From Glomus cerebriforme (lineage: Eukaryota > Glomeromycota > Glomeromycetes > Glomerales > Glomeraceae): a stretch of DNA of 64,000 nucleotides. How positions within the stretch are numbered: position 1 is the first letter of the stretch; every line of letters starts with the position of its first letter. Of this stretch, positions 1 through 9,970 are shown piece by piece. The notes below the pieces were generated by a model, which was not told where the DNA came from, made no database searches, and saw only the letters and a program-made list of their open reading frames with translations. Where the stretch lies: positions 197,191-261,190 of the forward strand of contig QKYT01000057.1 of the NCBI GenBank assembly GCA_003550305.1, read 5' to 3'. Position numbers and translations under genes: made by a program.

Positions 1-989
1 AAAAATAATTTTTGTTTCAGAATATTTTTAATGTAAAAAAAAAGTATTATTTTTATTTAAATACTATCCGCATTATATAAACATAAAAAATAATAATAAT
101 CGCATTTATTAAATTCAAAATTACGCTCTAAAATAAAGAAAATTTAAAATTGTTCAAAAAGCCAAACTCCTCTGTTATATTATATTATACCCTATTGTAT
201 TTCATTCTTTGGATTCGAAATTTTTTTATTAGTATCTAAAAATGAATATGGACAAAAAATTCATTAAAAGATTATTTTAAAAAAAAAAGAAATCATAAAT
301 GATAAAAGTAAAATACTTTCATTTATTGCACATTAACAAATTAATGTGTAGAGTATGCGTTGTGGACCCTTTTATTAGTTAATAAAATTCCTTGAATATC
401 GATCTGTAATTCAAACAGCGTGACGAGTATGAATTATAATTCTTATGTTTCATGTTGATACATTACATAATCAATAGTAAAAATTATGTACTGTATGTAT
501 AATTTAATTAAAATTTTCTCTCGAATTTGCAATTCTCAATTAATGTATAACTACCCAGTCTTTCACAATTTCACACTTTTTATTTATGGGACTGCTAATA
601 AAATAATAACGTAAAAATTCAACTCACTCTACTCGCTCATTTTATTCTCTATTCATTCCCACTCTACTTTTTCCACTCGCTTTACTCTCTATTCATTCTA
701 ATAAATTAAAAAAATCCTACAAGGATTATATCATAATACAAAATAGAAATTCTCTGAACCAAATCTTTGCAACTTCTTTATATGTAACGAAACCTGATAC
801 TTTCATGAGCCACTCTTTGATTTTTCGGTTTATTTTTTTTTAAAAAATATATAGTAGTTATGATTAAAATCAGATGAGTAATTACATCGCTAGCGTTAAT
901 TAGAATAGCTTTATATAATTGTATATTGATTTTTTAGGGTTTGTAAAATTAATATTTCTACGTGATTTTTTATGGATAAATAAGTAAAT
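1..989. other. AT-rich stretch without recognisable gene
   Basis: No open frame with family resemblance was seen on either strand. There are short homopolymers and a small pyrimidine-rich duplicated phrase around 625-690 (cactc/ttctctattcatt repeated twice). Nothing else is supportable. Confidence 0.6.
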
Positions 990-1202
990 CTAAATGAAGT
1001 GCTGGAAACTACCACCAACATTAGGATAGATCATTCCATTATTTGTATCTTTACCCAAAGGAATAATATCAGTAGAGTAAAAGGAAGCCTCCCACTGAGC
1101 TATATTCCTTTCGTAGACCACAAGCAACTGTAGACGACCTTGGTTTGTTAGAAACGTGACAAACCCATAGCATATGTCTATGTCTTCCGGCTGGTTGGCC
1201 AT
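990..1202 (-). CDS. possible small gene or coding fragment, 70 aa
   Basis: An ATG-initiated 70-codon frame runs from 1202 to a stop at 990. Its base composition (roughly 44% G+C by eye) is clearly above the surrounding sequence, and its residue mix (Trp, Tyr, Gly, Pro, few Lys/Asn runs) looks like real protein rather than AT-rich noise. I see no signal peptide, membrane segment or known motif. It may be a short gene, or a fragment left by a transposed or duplicated gene, because no splice-linked exons with similar composition are evident nearby. The function is unknown. Confidence 0.3.
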   Translation of the reverse strand: MANQPEDIDICYGFVTFLTNQGRLQLLVVYERNIAQWEASFYSTDIIPLGKDTNNGMIYPNVGGSFQHFI

Positions 1203-1740
1203 AGCATTGCTTCAGGGTTTGCAGTGGTATGAAAGTTGCAGTCTAGTCAGGACTTTTAAAATAGGGATTTTAGTTTCAAAATATGACACTTAAATACCAT
1301 TAAAATTTATATTTGATCGTAAAAAAATTTTTAATGTTACATTGTACCTATATATATATATATATATTATCTATTATTTACTTATAGCTATAGGATTTGC
1401 GCGAACACTAAAGAGAAAAATTACGAAAGTCAAAGTACCATCCCTTTTATTAATATTCTAAACCAAAACCATTGACAAAAATTTTTTGACATTACGTGAT
1501 AAATGATTGATTAAAAAGAAATTCGTATTTAGCGAAAATCAAAAGAAGACACGAACTACATTTACTACAATTTAAGTATGGAGACATATAATAAACGCAG
1601 GACTCAAAAGAATATGAGACTGTATTGATAAAAAAAAATGTGATTAAAATTCGAATTCATGTAAATTTCGTTTTTTTTTTCTATGACATACTCGTGATAT
1701 CCGATATCGTGTCATAATATAACGTGATATACAATTTTCT
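1203..1740. other. intergenic, 3' flank of the glycosyltransferase gene at 1741-3214
   Basis: This is AT-rich sequence with a (TA)n microsatellite at about 1349-1367. No gene was recognised. Because the gene to its right is on the minus strand, this holds that gene's 3' UTR and terminator region. Confidence 0.5.
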
Positions 1741-3214
1741 TTATTCCGTCGTTCCCCATTTTGTGATAACATTCCGTATTCTCTTATTACCACTATCTAT
1801 TAAAGCTTGTCTTGCTTCACCAATAAGACTGGTATATGTTGAATTTATTCTACAACAGTTTATAGGACCACTTATAAAATAATCAGCTTGTATACAAGTT
1901 AATTTATCTAAAATTCCGTGTATACCTGAGCTATTAAATTCTGAAGCATATTTTTCATCATTTCTTAATTCTTCAAAAGCATTTAAAGAAACCCAAGTGT
2001 TAAGATTTATTGTAGAATTAAGCATTTGCATTGCTATTCTATGATATTTTCCTACTTTATGAAATGTATCTGAAGCCGAATTTCCTCCTAAAATAGGGTA
2101 GTCGGTTGCAAGATAAACGTTATTTATACCTTCTGTTTCTTTAAGATGATTAATTGTTTTAATTAATTGTTCAGCACATTTTGGCATTTTTTCTGGTATA
2201 CCTTGTTCCATTCTCCAATGAATACAATAATATGATTGTAATTTATTTTTCAAATCAAATGCCTGTTTCATTATATGAGGAGCAAATGGAATTGGTTCTT
2301 CGATCAATGGAAACATTTGTCTTCGAGAACGATTTCGAATCAATATTACAGGAGATTTCTTATCTTTAAGATTTTCTGTAAAGAAATTTGACATTTTATA
2401 TTCAATATTTTCTAACCGATTTCCTCCAGTATGAAATTCAACATAATCTGATATTTTTAAATCGAATTGATCCAAACATAATTTATGAAGAAGATTTTTT
2501 TTATAATGCTCGCTTGGTTCAATAGCCATTTGTTCATGATCTCTTATAGAATAAGAATTATTTCTACCATCTTCTATAAACCAAGTATGTAAGGTATCAG
2601 GTTTAATTAAAAGTTCTTTTGTCCATTCTTTAAAAGTTTGTTGTGTCATAAATTTTACACCCAAAAACATTTTTTTCATTTCTTCTAAATCATAATAAAA
2701 TTCAAAAGGAAATGGTGCACAACAATTCATTCTTGAATTTGCAACATTAGGTAAAACCATTATACGATTAAGTGATCGAGCAAGATAAGTTAAAGATCTA
2801 AGATGAAGATTTGCTCTCGTTTCTTGTTCTGGAATAAAATATGGAAATATGAAATTACAAATCTTTTCTCCACAATATTTTAAATTAACTTTTTCATCAT
2901 GCTCGATCAACTTTGAATAGATTTTATTATCGACTTCAATCAGCTTATTTAATGATATTTCTTCTAGCTATTTTTTTTTTTTTTAAAAAAAAAAAAAATA
3001 TATATATAAATAATTTATCATATAATAAAAAATAATTTAAATTTATTTATTTAAAAAAAAATCTTACTTCTAATGAATTACGCGTATCTAAATTTAATAC
3101 AAAAACAATAATCCATGTAATATAAGTGCAGGTAATAAGCGATAATATTTTTTTTGTCCGTAAAAAGTTATGATAGTATTGAAATGGCGTTTTACCTATT
3201 TTCTTCTTTATCAT
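1741..3214 (-). CDS. O-fucosyltransferase-like type II membrane glycosyltransferase (family 1, copy A)
   Basis: A two-exon model gives 457 aa. Exon 1 (3214-3068, 49 codons) has ATG, basic residues, then a membrane anchor at about residues 23-41. A canonical GTAAGA donor and an AATAG acceptor lead to exon 2 (2967-1741), phase 0. The lumenal domain has the family order: a Cys-x4-Cys near its start, a helix with EQET, an NRxMVLxNV strand, the nucleotide-sugar-type motif HWRME at about residue 299, an ATDYP strand-turn, and a C-terminal CIQADYFI...STYT segment. These resemble the HxRxE and AD-F-(S/T)-F motifs of GDP-fucose protein O-fucosyltransferases. A Golgi/ER lumenal protein transferring fucose or another sugar is inferred. 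The open frame in exon 2 has no early ATG, which supports the upstream anchor exon. Intron 1 contains a perfect T14A14 palindrome next to the acceptor. Confidence 0.72.
2971..2998. repeat. T14-A14 palindrome inside an intron
   Basis: Fourteen T are followed directly by fourteen A, a perfect dyad. It sits just before the acceptor of the only intron of copy A. Similar T(n)A(n) dyads recur in the window. Confidence 0.85.
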
Positions 3215-3279
3215 GGTGTTTATCTTAAAAATATATTATATTATGGTATATTATTTTATTATTTGAATATTCAAAATCA

Positions 3280-3283
3280 AAAT

Positions 3284-3318
<35 letters not shown>

Positions 3319-3319
3319 A

Positions 3320-3356
<37 letters not shown>
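3280..3356. repeat. poly(A)/(AAAATT)-type low-complexity tract
   Basis: Two long A runs are separated by a short TTAAAATTAA phrase. It could be a retroposed poly(A) tail or a slippage product. No source element was recognised. Confidence 0.8.
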
Positions 3357-3359
<3 letters not shown>

Positions 3360-3402
3360 CGAGAATGAATTTAATATCGAGAAAAAAAAATAATAATATT
3401 TA

Positions 3403-3431
3403 CTAGGCGTAACCCGTCGCGCTGCGCCGGG
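3403..3431 (-). mobile_element. Helitron-like 3' terminus (hairpin plus CTAG)
   Basis: Read on the minus strand, a G+C-rich hairpin (3431-3413; 7 bp paired with one internal mismatch and a 3-nt loop) is followed after 6 nt by CTAG, and then by T outside the element. This matches the known layout of Helitron 3' ends: a hairpin 6-12 nt before CTRR, inserted ahead of T. The block is strikingly G+C-rich in AT-rich surroundings. The body would extend toward higher coordinates. I could not find a matching TC 5' end or Rep/helicase coding, so it is probably a non-autonomous or truncated copy. Confidence 0.5.
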
Positions 3432-3628
3432 AATAGGACTTGCCTATCAAGTTATGAGAATAACAATAGCATGTTTATATTTTCTATGTAATAGGCCTAG
3501 ATTTTACTATTATTATGATGAGTTTAGAAGAAAATAGATGTAATAAATTTATATAATTTATGTGTTTATGCCAATAAGAAATATTATGTATATGAAATGT
3601 TATAATTATCTTAGTATTAGAATTACCG

Positions 3629-3706
3629 AAATTTGCTGATCAAAAGGTCTTAACTTTTAAGTATTAACATAAATTTGCCNATCAAAAGNTCTNANCTTTT
3701 AAGTAT
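3629..3706 (+). repeat. two-copy direct repeat, ~42 bp period
   Basis: A phrase beginning AAATTTGCTGATCAAAAGG at 3629-3666 recurs at 3671-3706. The second copy contains four ambiguous bases (3680, 3689, 3693, 3695), which suggests that copies of this repeat differ or were hard to assemble. Confidence 0.75.
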
Positions 3707-4157
3707 AGATCAGGCACAAATCCGCACAATTTAAAGACTATTTATTTATACAGGCTAATCTAAACGTAAGAAGATCATTATTACAAATATAGTAATCATA
3801 AATTACAATTTAGGAGTAAAGCACATTTTAGAAAAGATTCGCTTATTTTGTTCTTTAAATATAATACGAATTTCGAATTTACGAATTTGTTTATATTACC
3901 AAAAATTGGTTTAATTGGGATTATGAATAAACCTGCATCTCATTAACTTTAAATTTTTTTGAATTTATCGTTACACAGAGGGGCAGATTAGTATTTATAT
4001 TATTATGCATCAATATTATGGAAAAAATACTACAATTTGGATGATTTAGAAAGTAAAATAAAATTTTTATTTATCTATTTTATAATACATATAATATAAA
4101 AACAAAATACAGTATTTAAAATACATATACAACTTAAAAAACCATATTTATTTTCTT

Positions 4158-5780
4158 TTATTGAACATTATACCAAATATCCCAAACGTTCTTTAAATAA
4201 CTTGATTTTTTCTTTATCTCTTTCTTCCTTATATCGCGTACTTTCTTTGTGAAACGAGATTTAAAGCGTCCGCATGTTTTTGGACAGGATACAAAATAAT
4301 CAGCTTGTATTAAAACCAATTTATCTAATATTCCTTGTATTCCAGCTCCCATCAATTCTTTTCTTGTTTGTTTATTTTTCGGAAGATAATCGAATGGATG
4401 CATTGAAATCCAAGTATTTAAATTTACTGAAGAATTTAATGTTTGAATTGCAATAGTATGAAATTCTGTTATTTCATGCCAAGTTGAAGATTGAGGTTTT
4501 GTTCCTCCTAATAAAGGATAATCGGTTGCTAAATATAAATTCTTTATACCAGTCATATTTTGTTTATCGTTAACCCATTTTACTAAATTATTTGCGCAAG
4601 TAGGCATTAAGCTTGTTTTTCCAAGTTCCATCCTCCAATGACTTGCGATATAAGGTCTTAATTTTTGTGAAACCGAACTTGCCGCATTTATAATATGTTC
4701 AGCATAATCCAATGAATCAACTTCTTTGAATAAAGGATGACGTATTTCATGTTTAACTAATAATACTTCAGCATTCGTACTAAATTCCATTAATAATAAA
4801 TTTTCAAACTTTTCACCTTTACCTAAATTTATTTCCTTAAATATTGTACTATCATTTAATTTTAAATCAAAGAATCTTAAACAATTTTTTTGATTTAATC
4901 TTTCAACAAAAGGTTGAACATATTTTACCAGATATGGAGGATTTTCGAGTAAAATAAATCCATGAAAAGTATCCGGTTTCTCTTTCCGTTTCTTTGTCCA
5001 ATCTTGAAATTCTTTTTGTGTAATAAATTTAACTTTTGGAAATCTTTGTTTAAGTTTTTCTACATTATAATAAAAATCAAAAGNAAATGGTCTACAAGCA
5101 AATATATGAGAATTTCCAACATTCGTTAATATCATTGTTCGATTTAATTTTTCAGCTAATTGTACAAATGATAAAAAATGTTGATTTGCTTGAGTTTCTT
5201 GTTCTGGTGGATAATATGCAAATAAAAATTTACATTTATCAGATTGACAATATTGTTGATTTATTTCATTGTCAAGAGTTGATAAAGGTTCTGTTGTCAT
5301 CGCCTTTAAATAAACCGAAAAAAAAAAGATTTTTTTTTTTTAGTTTAGCTTTGGATTACGCAATGACTTATCGTATTCGATAAGTAATTACTTACATCTT
5401 GTGGTTCAAACGTGTCAATAGGTGTGATTGACTCATTAATATCAGAAATAGATGTAGGAAATGACGATTCCTTTAAATAGAACGAAAAAAAAATTTTTTA
5501 AAAGGTTAGCTTCTTTTCTACGAGCAATCAAATTGAAACAACAAATGATTACATTATGCGAAGATAATATTTTAATTATCCAAATACTTACTTCTATCGT
5601 TGGAATTGACTCACCAGTATCAAGCAGTGTTAAATCATTATTATAAATAAAAAAATAGGTTGAATAACTCCATATTATAAACATTAATAAAAGTGATTTA
5701 ATTGTAATTCGAGTCCATTTATAAACTTTGGAATACCAAGTAAGTTTTAAATTATTTTTTACAGTCAATTGTTTGGGCAT
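4158..5780 (-). CDS. O-fucosyltransferase-like type II membrane glycosyltransferase (family 1, copy B)
   Basis: A three-exon model gives 469 aa, all junctions phase 0. Exon 1 (5780-5592, 63 codons) has a short basic N-terminus and an anchor at about residues 28-48. Exon 2 (5470-5396, exactly 25 codons) is a Ser/Thr/Pro/Asp-rich stalk. Exon 3 (5303-4158) is the catalytic-type domain. It shows EQETQANQHF, a conserved NRTM(I/V)LTNV strand, HWRME at about residue 308, ATDYPLLGG, and a C-terminal QADYFV...SRFTKK segment. Its closest relative in the window is copy C: long stretches are nearly identical and both carry a C-terminal NVWDIWY. One N at 5084 makes one codon ambiguous (Ser in copy C). Golgi localisation and fucosyl transfer are inferred from the motifs. 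Confidence 0.75.
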
Positions 5781-7991
5781 TATTTATTTATTATTTAATT
5801 ATACGAAGACAAGGTAAAGAAAAGAAAAAAGAATTTGAAACGAAGAGAGAAACAAGGAAATTTTGGAGAACAAAATGAATTGTTAAAAAATCGGAGTTGA
5901 ACGTAGAAAAAAGCACAATATATATGAAAAAAAAATTGTTTATGATCTAATCGAAGAGATCACAAATCACAAATACTTTTTTTAAATATAATAATTTCTA
6001 ATAGAGTAAAAAAGATGATATCTAGATAATTCCCTGTCACGAATCACAGTGAATGTTTATTGATATTCGAAATATGATAAAAAGGAAATAAGGAAATACG
6101 AAAATACAACATCCCAAAAAGTCAATTACAATAAATATTTTGATAATATAAAAAAAAAGAAAATTATAAATCGGGAATACTATGAGTGATATGTTTATTT
6201 TTATAATTTTTGTTTACTATGACTCTATCGGGTTGTCACTTGTTAGGTTGTCAAATCTACTACGAGGGGGGGGAATCGTATGAATATTAAAAGTTGATTT
6301 ACTCTTAAATTTATAATTTTTACAACATTCTTTTTATCAAACATATCAATTCGATTTTGAATATAATAATAATTAAATCGTGATACGTGAGGCAATTGTA
6401 TTTAAAAATCATAGAACAAATCATTTTAAATTGTGGACTTGTGTAAGCTGCAAAAAAAATAAAAGTTTGTGTATCGAATTAAATGAGTACGCCAAGAATT
6501 AAAAATTTAAAATCTTTAAAATTTTTTGATAAATTAAACAAATTTGTTTAGTCCATTTATTCTTTATGTCATTTCTTTTCTATAAATTACTATAATTATA
6601 TTTACTGCATTATTATTGTCATCATCTTTGTGTACCGACGTAGGAATTGTGACTTCTTGTTATTGTAAATGCAATAACTGGAAACATTAAATGGTACCCA
6701 ACGTCATAATTAATTAATATCTACACATATAAGAGTGTTTTTTGCTCATTAAGTAAGTGAACCCGGATATTCATTATATATAAGAATTTGGCAGTTGCAA
6801 TGCACGTATGTATGATTGTGTAAATCATTTTTTCTAATTTGGAATAAAGGAACTTAAAATGGACTTTTTTTACTCTTTTTTTTTTTTTTTTCTTTGAGAA
6901 AGAAATTACATAGATAATCCGTGTCAATGAAAGAAATAATTGTGATTATTATTCGGATAATACAATAATTCACATTCCGTAATTTGTAATTTGACAGTGA
7001 TCATCTGGTCAAAAGACCAAAAAAAAAAAAACAAAAGGATCATGAGCGGGTGATCCGTAAACCATATAATCTCGTAGTTTCTATATAAGTATTAATTGTT
7101 CTTTAATTTTAGTGAAATATGATAGAACGAACGATTGACCGATTCGATACGCATATACTGTTAGAATGAAAACTTTTATATTCATATCAGTCAGATTTTG
7201 ATTGACACATCCCTGAAAATATATACTTTACGAAAATTATCGCTCTCAAAACATAGATAAGACTGAATGTATGTGTGACAAAGCTAGTTATTGTTTAAGG
7301 CTTAACAACAATATTACGTTTAATTCATACAAGTCGATCTTTTTTAAACGATTCATTTCATAATAAGTTAATACAAAAGTTATTAAAAGAACGTGCTTAC
7401 CATAAAAAAAAATTGAGAATCTTTTGATTCTATTTATGGTCAAAGCTCCTTATTATAGTGACATTTCGATATAATCACTTTAAAGAACTTTTTGAATAGA
7501 TCACAAGACCATATAAATATTTGGATCGGTTACCTTTAGATCTAGATTCTAGATCGACTTTTTCTTAACGCAAACCACTTTTGCTCACAATAACAAGATT
7601 ACAAGACTCTCTATATTAAATGAAGTTTATTATTATTCACATGCTACCCTTCAGCAACCTGAATTCTTTAAAGTAGAAGATTCAAACTCATTTTTTCTGA
7701 TGTTTAAATTGGATTTTTAAATAAATACCCCGCTTATATTATAGACCAGAAGATTTTGTTACCTAATTTAGGTTAGTGCTGACAGATAATCAGTTTCATT
7801 GTCAAAAGGAAAATGTATAATACCAATTTAGCGGGTTAATTTCTGATTCGCAAATTACGTTATATAAAGTTTCATGAATAAATAAAGTTTATTAAGCCTC
7901 TCGTTTTAAAATTTTATTATTTTGGTTATAATAATTTACAACTTTAAAAAATTTATTTATTTATTTAACTAAAATAGTCCTTAAGAACATA

Positions 7992-8022
<31 letters not shown>

Positions 8023-8041
8023 TTCACTTGAATTAAAATTA
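5781..8041. other. 2.3-kb intergenic region between copies B and C
   Basis: This is the upstream region of copy B and the 3' flank of copy C, both on the minus strand. It contains a G8 run at 6266-6273, a poly-T tract near 6880-6892 and A-rich runs near 7990-8008. No gene or RNA was recognised. Confidence 0.5.
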
Positions 8042-9970
8042 CTAATCAACTCTATACCAAATATCCCAAACGTTCTTTAAATGACTTGATTTTTTCTTTA
8101 TCTCTTTCTTTCTTGCTTCAATTACTTTCTTTGTGAATCGAGAATTATAACGTCCACAAAATTTCGGACAATATACAAAATAATCAGCTTGTATTAAAAC
8201 CAATTTATCTAATATTCCTTGTATACCAGCTCCCATCAATTCGGATTTTATCCATTTATTATTTTTTGGAAGATAATCGAATGGATGCATTGAAATCCAA
8301 GTATTTAAATCTACTGAAGAATTTAATGTTTGAATTGCAATAGTATTAAGTTCTGATATTTCATGCCAAGTTGAAGATTGAGCTTTCTTTTCTCCTAATA
8401 AAGGATAATCTGTCGCTAAATATATATTACTTATACCAGTTTTATGTTGTTTTTCTTTAATCCATTTTACCAAATTATTTGCACAAGTAGGCATCAATCT
8501 TTGTATTCCATGTTCCATTCTCCAATGAGTTGCAATATAAGGTCTTAATTTTTGTGAAACCGAATTTGCCGCATTTACAATATGTTCAGCATAATCTATT
8601 GGATCATGAGTTTTGAATAAAGCATGACGTACTTCATGTTTAACTAATAATACTTCAGCTTCTACATTAAATTCTTTTAACATAATTTTTTCAAATTTTT
8701 CACCATGTCCTGAATTTAATACTTTAAATATTGTACTATCATTTAATTTTAAATCAAAGAATCTTAAACAATTTGCTTGATTTAAATATTTAACAAATGG
8801 TTTAACTTCCTTTACCATATATTGAGGAAATTCAGGTGCAATAAATCCATGAAAAGTGTCCGGTTTATCTTTTCTTTCTTTTGTCCAATCTTGAAATTCT
8901 TTTTGTGTAATAAATTTAACATTAGGAAATCTTTGTTTAAGTTTTTCTACATTATAATAAAAATCAAAAGAAAATGGTCTACAAGCAAATATATGAGAAT
9001 TTCCAACATTCGTTAATACCATTGTTCGATTTAATTTTTCAGCTAATTGTAAAAATGATAAAAAATGTTGATTTGCTTGAGTTTCTTGTTCTGGTGGATA
9101 ATATGCAAATAAAAATTTACATTTATCAGATTGACAATATTGTTGATTAATTTCAATGTCAGTTTTATTATCATTAGTTAATGATGATCCTATTGATGTC
9201 GTCTTTAAATAAATATACAAAATTCAATCATGAGTATTATAAAATAATATTTTAATAATAATAAAGATTAGAATTTCAATTACTTACATCATGAGATTTG
9301 GAATCTTTATTAATATTATTAATGTCAGAAGGAGAAATTGTTGAGGATGGAATTGATGATGATCTTGTTGATGTGATCTTTTAGGTTGAATCAAAAAATA
9401 AATATATAATATATTTTTATGGTTAGTGTGATTAAATGTCAAATAATATTGAGAATACATATATATAGTATTAATCAAGTTTACTCACATCTTGCGATGT
9501 TTCATCAGATGTTGACGGAGAAGGGATTTCTGTTGGTTTCGTCTTAAAATAATTAAAAAATTCTTTTTGAATTAGATTCAGTAAATAAATAAATATATAT
9601 ATATATATTAAGTAACAAGTTACTTACATCTTCTGATATAGTCGTAAAATCTTCTTTATCGATATCAGATAGAGATGATTCAGTTGGAAAAGGAATCGAT
9701 AACGATTTTTCCGGTATCTTTAAAAATAAAAAAAATCCAAGAATTTAGATCTCAATAATAATTAATGAACAAAAAAATACAAACTTCAAAATTTACTTTA
9801 TCTTGTGGTTGAATCACTGATGTTGATTCATGAATAAATGTATAATAAGAATAATAAGAAATATTCCATAGTATAAACATTAACGCAATTGTCTTAATTA
9901 TTATTAAAATCCAATCATGAAGTATGAAATACCAAGGAATATTCTTTGTAGGTGGTGAAGTCTTAAGCAT
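8042..9970 (-). CDS. O-fucosyltransferase-like type II membrane glycosyltransferase with three stalk mini-exons (family 1, copy C)
   Basis: A five-exon model gives 522 aa, every intron phase 0. Exon 1 (9970-9797, 58 codons) has an anchor at about residues 20-38. Exon 2 is 9717-9628 (30 codons), exon 3 9542-9489 (18) and exon 4 9377-9288 (30). Exon 5 (9202-8042) is the catalytic-type domain. Exons 2-4 encode only a Ser/Thr/Pro/Asp-rich stalk; each ends in Asp before a GTAAGT or GTGAGT donor and each follows an (A)AAG acceptor. They look like serial duplicates of the single stalk exon in copy B. The catalytic domain has EQETQANQHF, HWRME at about residue 359, ATDYPLLG and QADYFV...SRFTKK. It is a putative Golgi glycosyltransferase; the acceptor substrate is unknown. 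Confidence 0.75.
9288..9717 (-). repeat. array of three phase-0 stalk mini-exons in copy C
   Basis: Three consecutive exons (9717-9628, 9542-9489, 9377-9288) of 90, 54 and 90 nt each encode a Ser/Pro-rich segment with a shared pattern S-x-P-x-x-S-x-S-D-(I). Each ends in Asp at a GT(A/G)AGT donor. The repeated unit is exon plus intron, consistent with tandem exon duplication. Confidence 0.65.

Noticed and set aside
3170..3406. Plus-strand frame of 78 codons rich in Lys
   Set aside because: It is read through poly(A) tracts and overlaps, antisense, the anchor exon of glycosyltransferase copy A.
5442..5780. 112-aa unspliced frame as a separate small membrane protein
   Set aside because: Its first 63 codons are the anchor exon of glycosyltransferase copy B; the remainder reads into an intron with a canonical GTAAGT donor.
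6266..6273. G8 run as a quadruplex or element mark
   Set aside because: A single G run without partners nearby cannot form an intramolecular quadruplex. Kept only as a composition note.
9752..9970. 72-aa frame as an independent gene
   Set aside because: It is exon 1 of copy C read past its GTAAAT donor.
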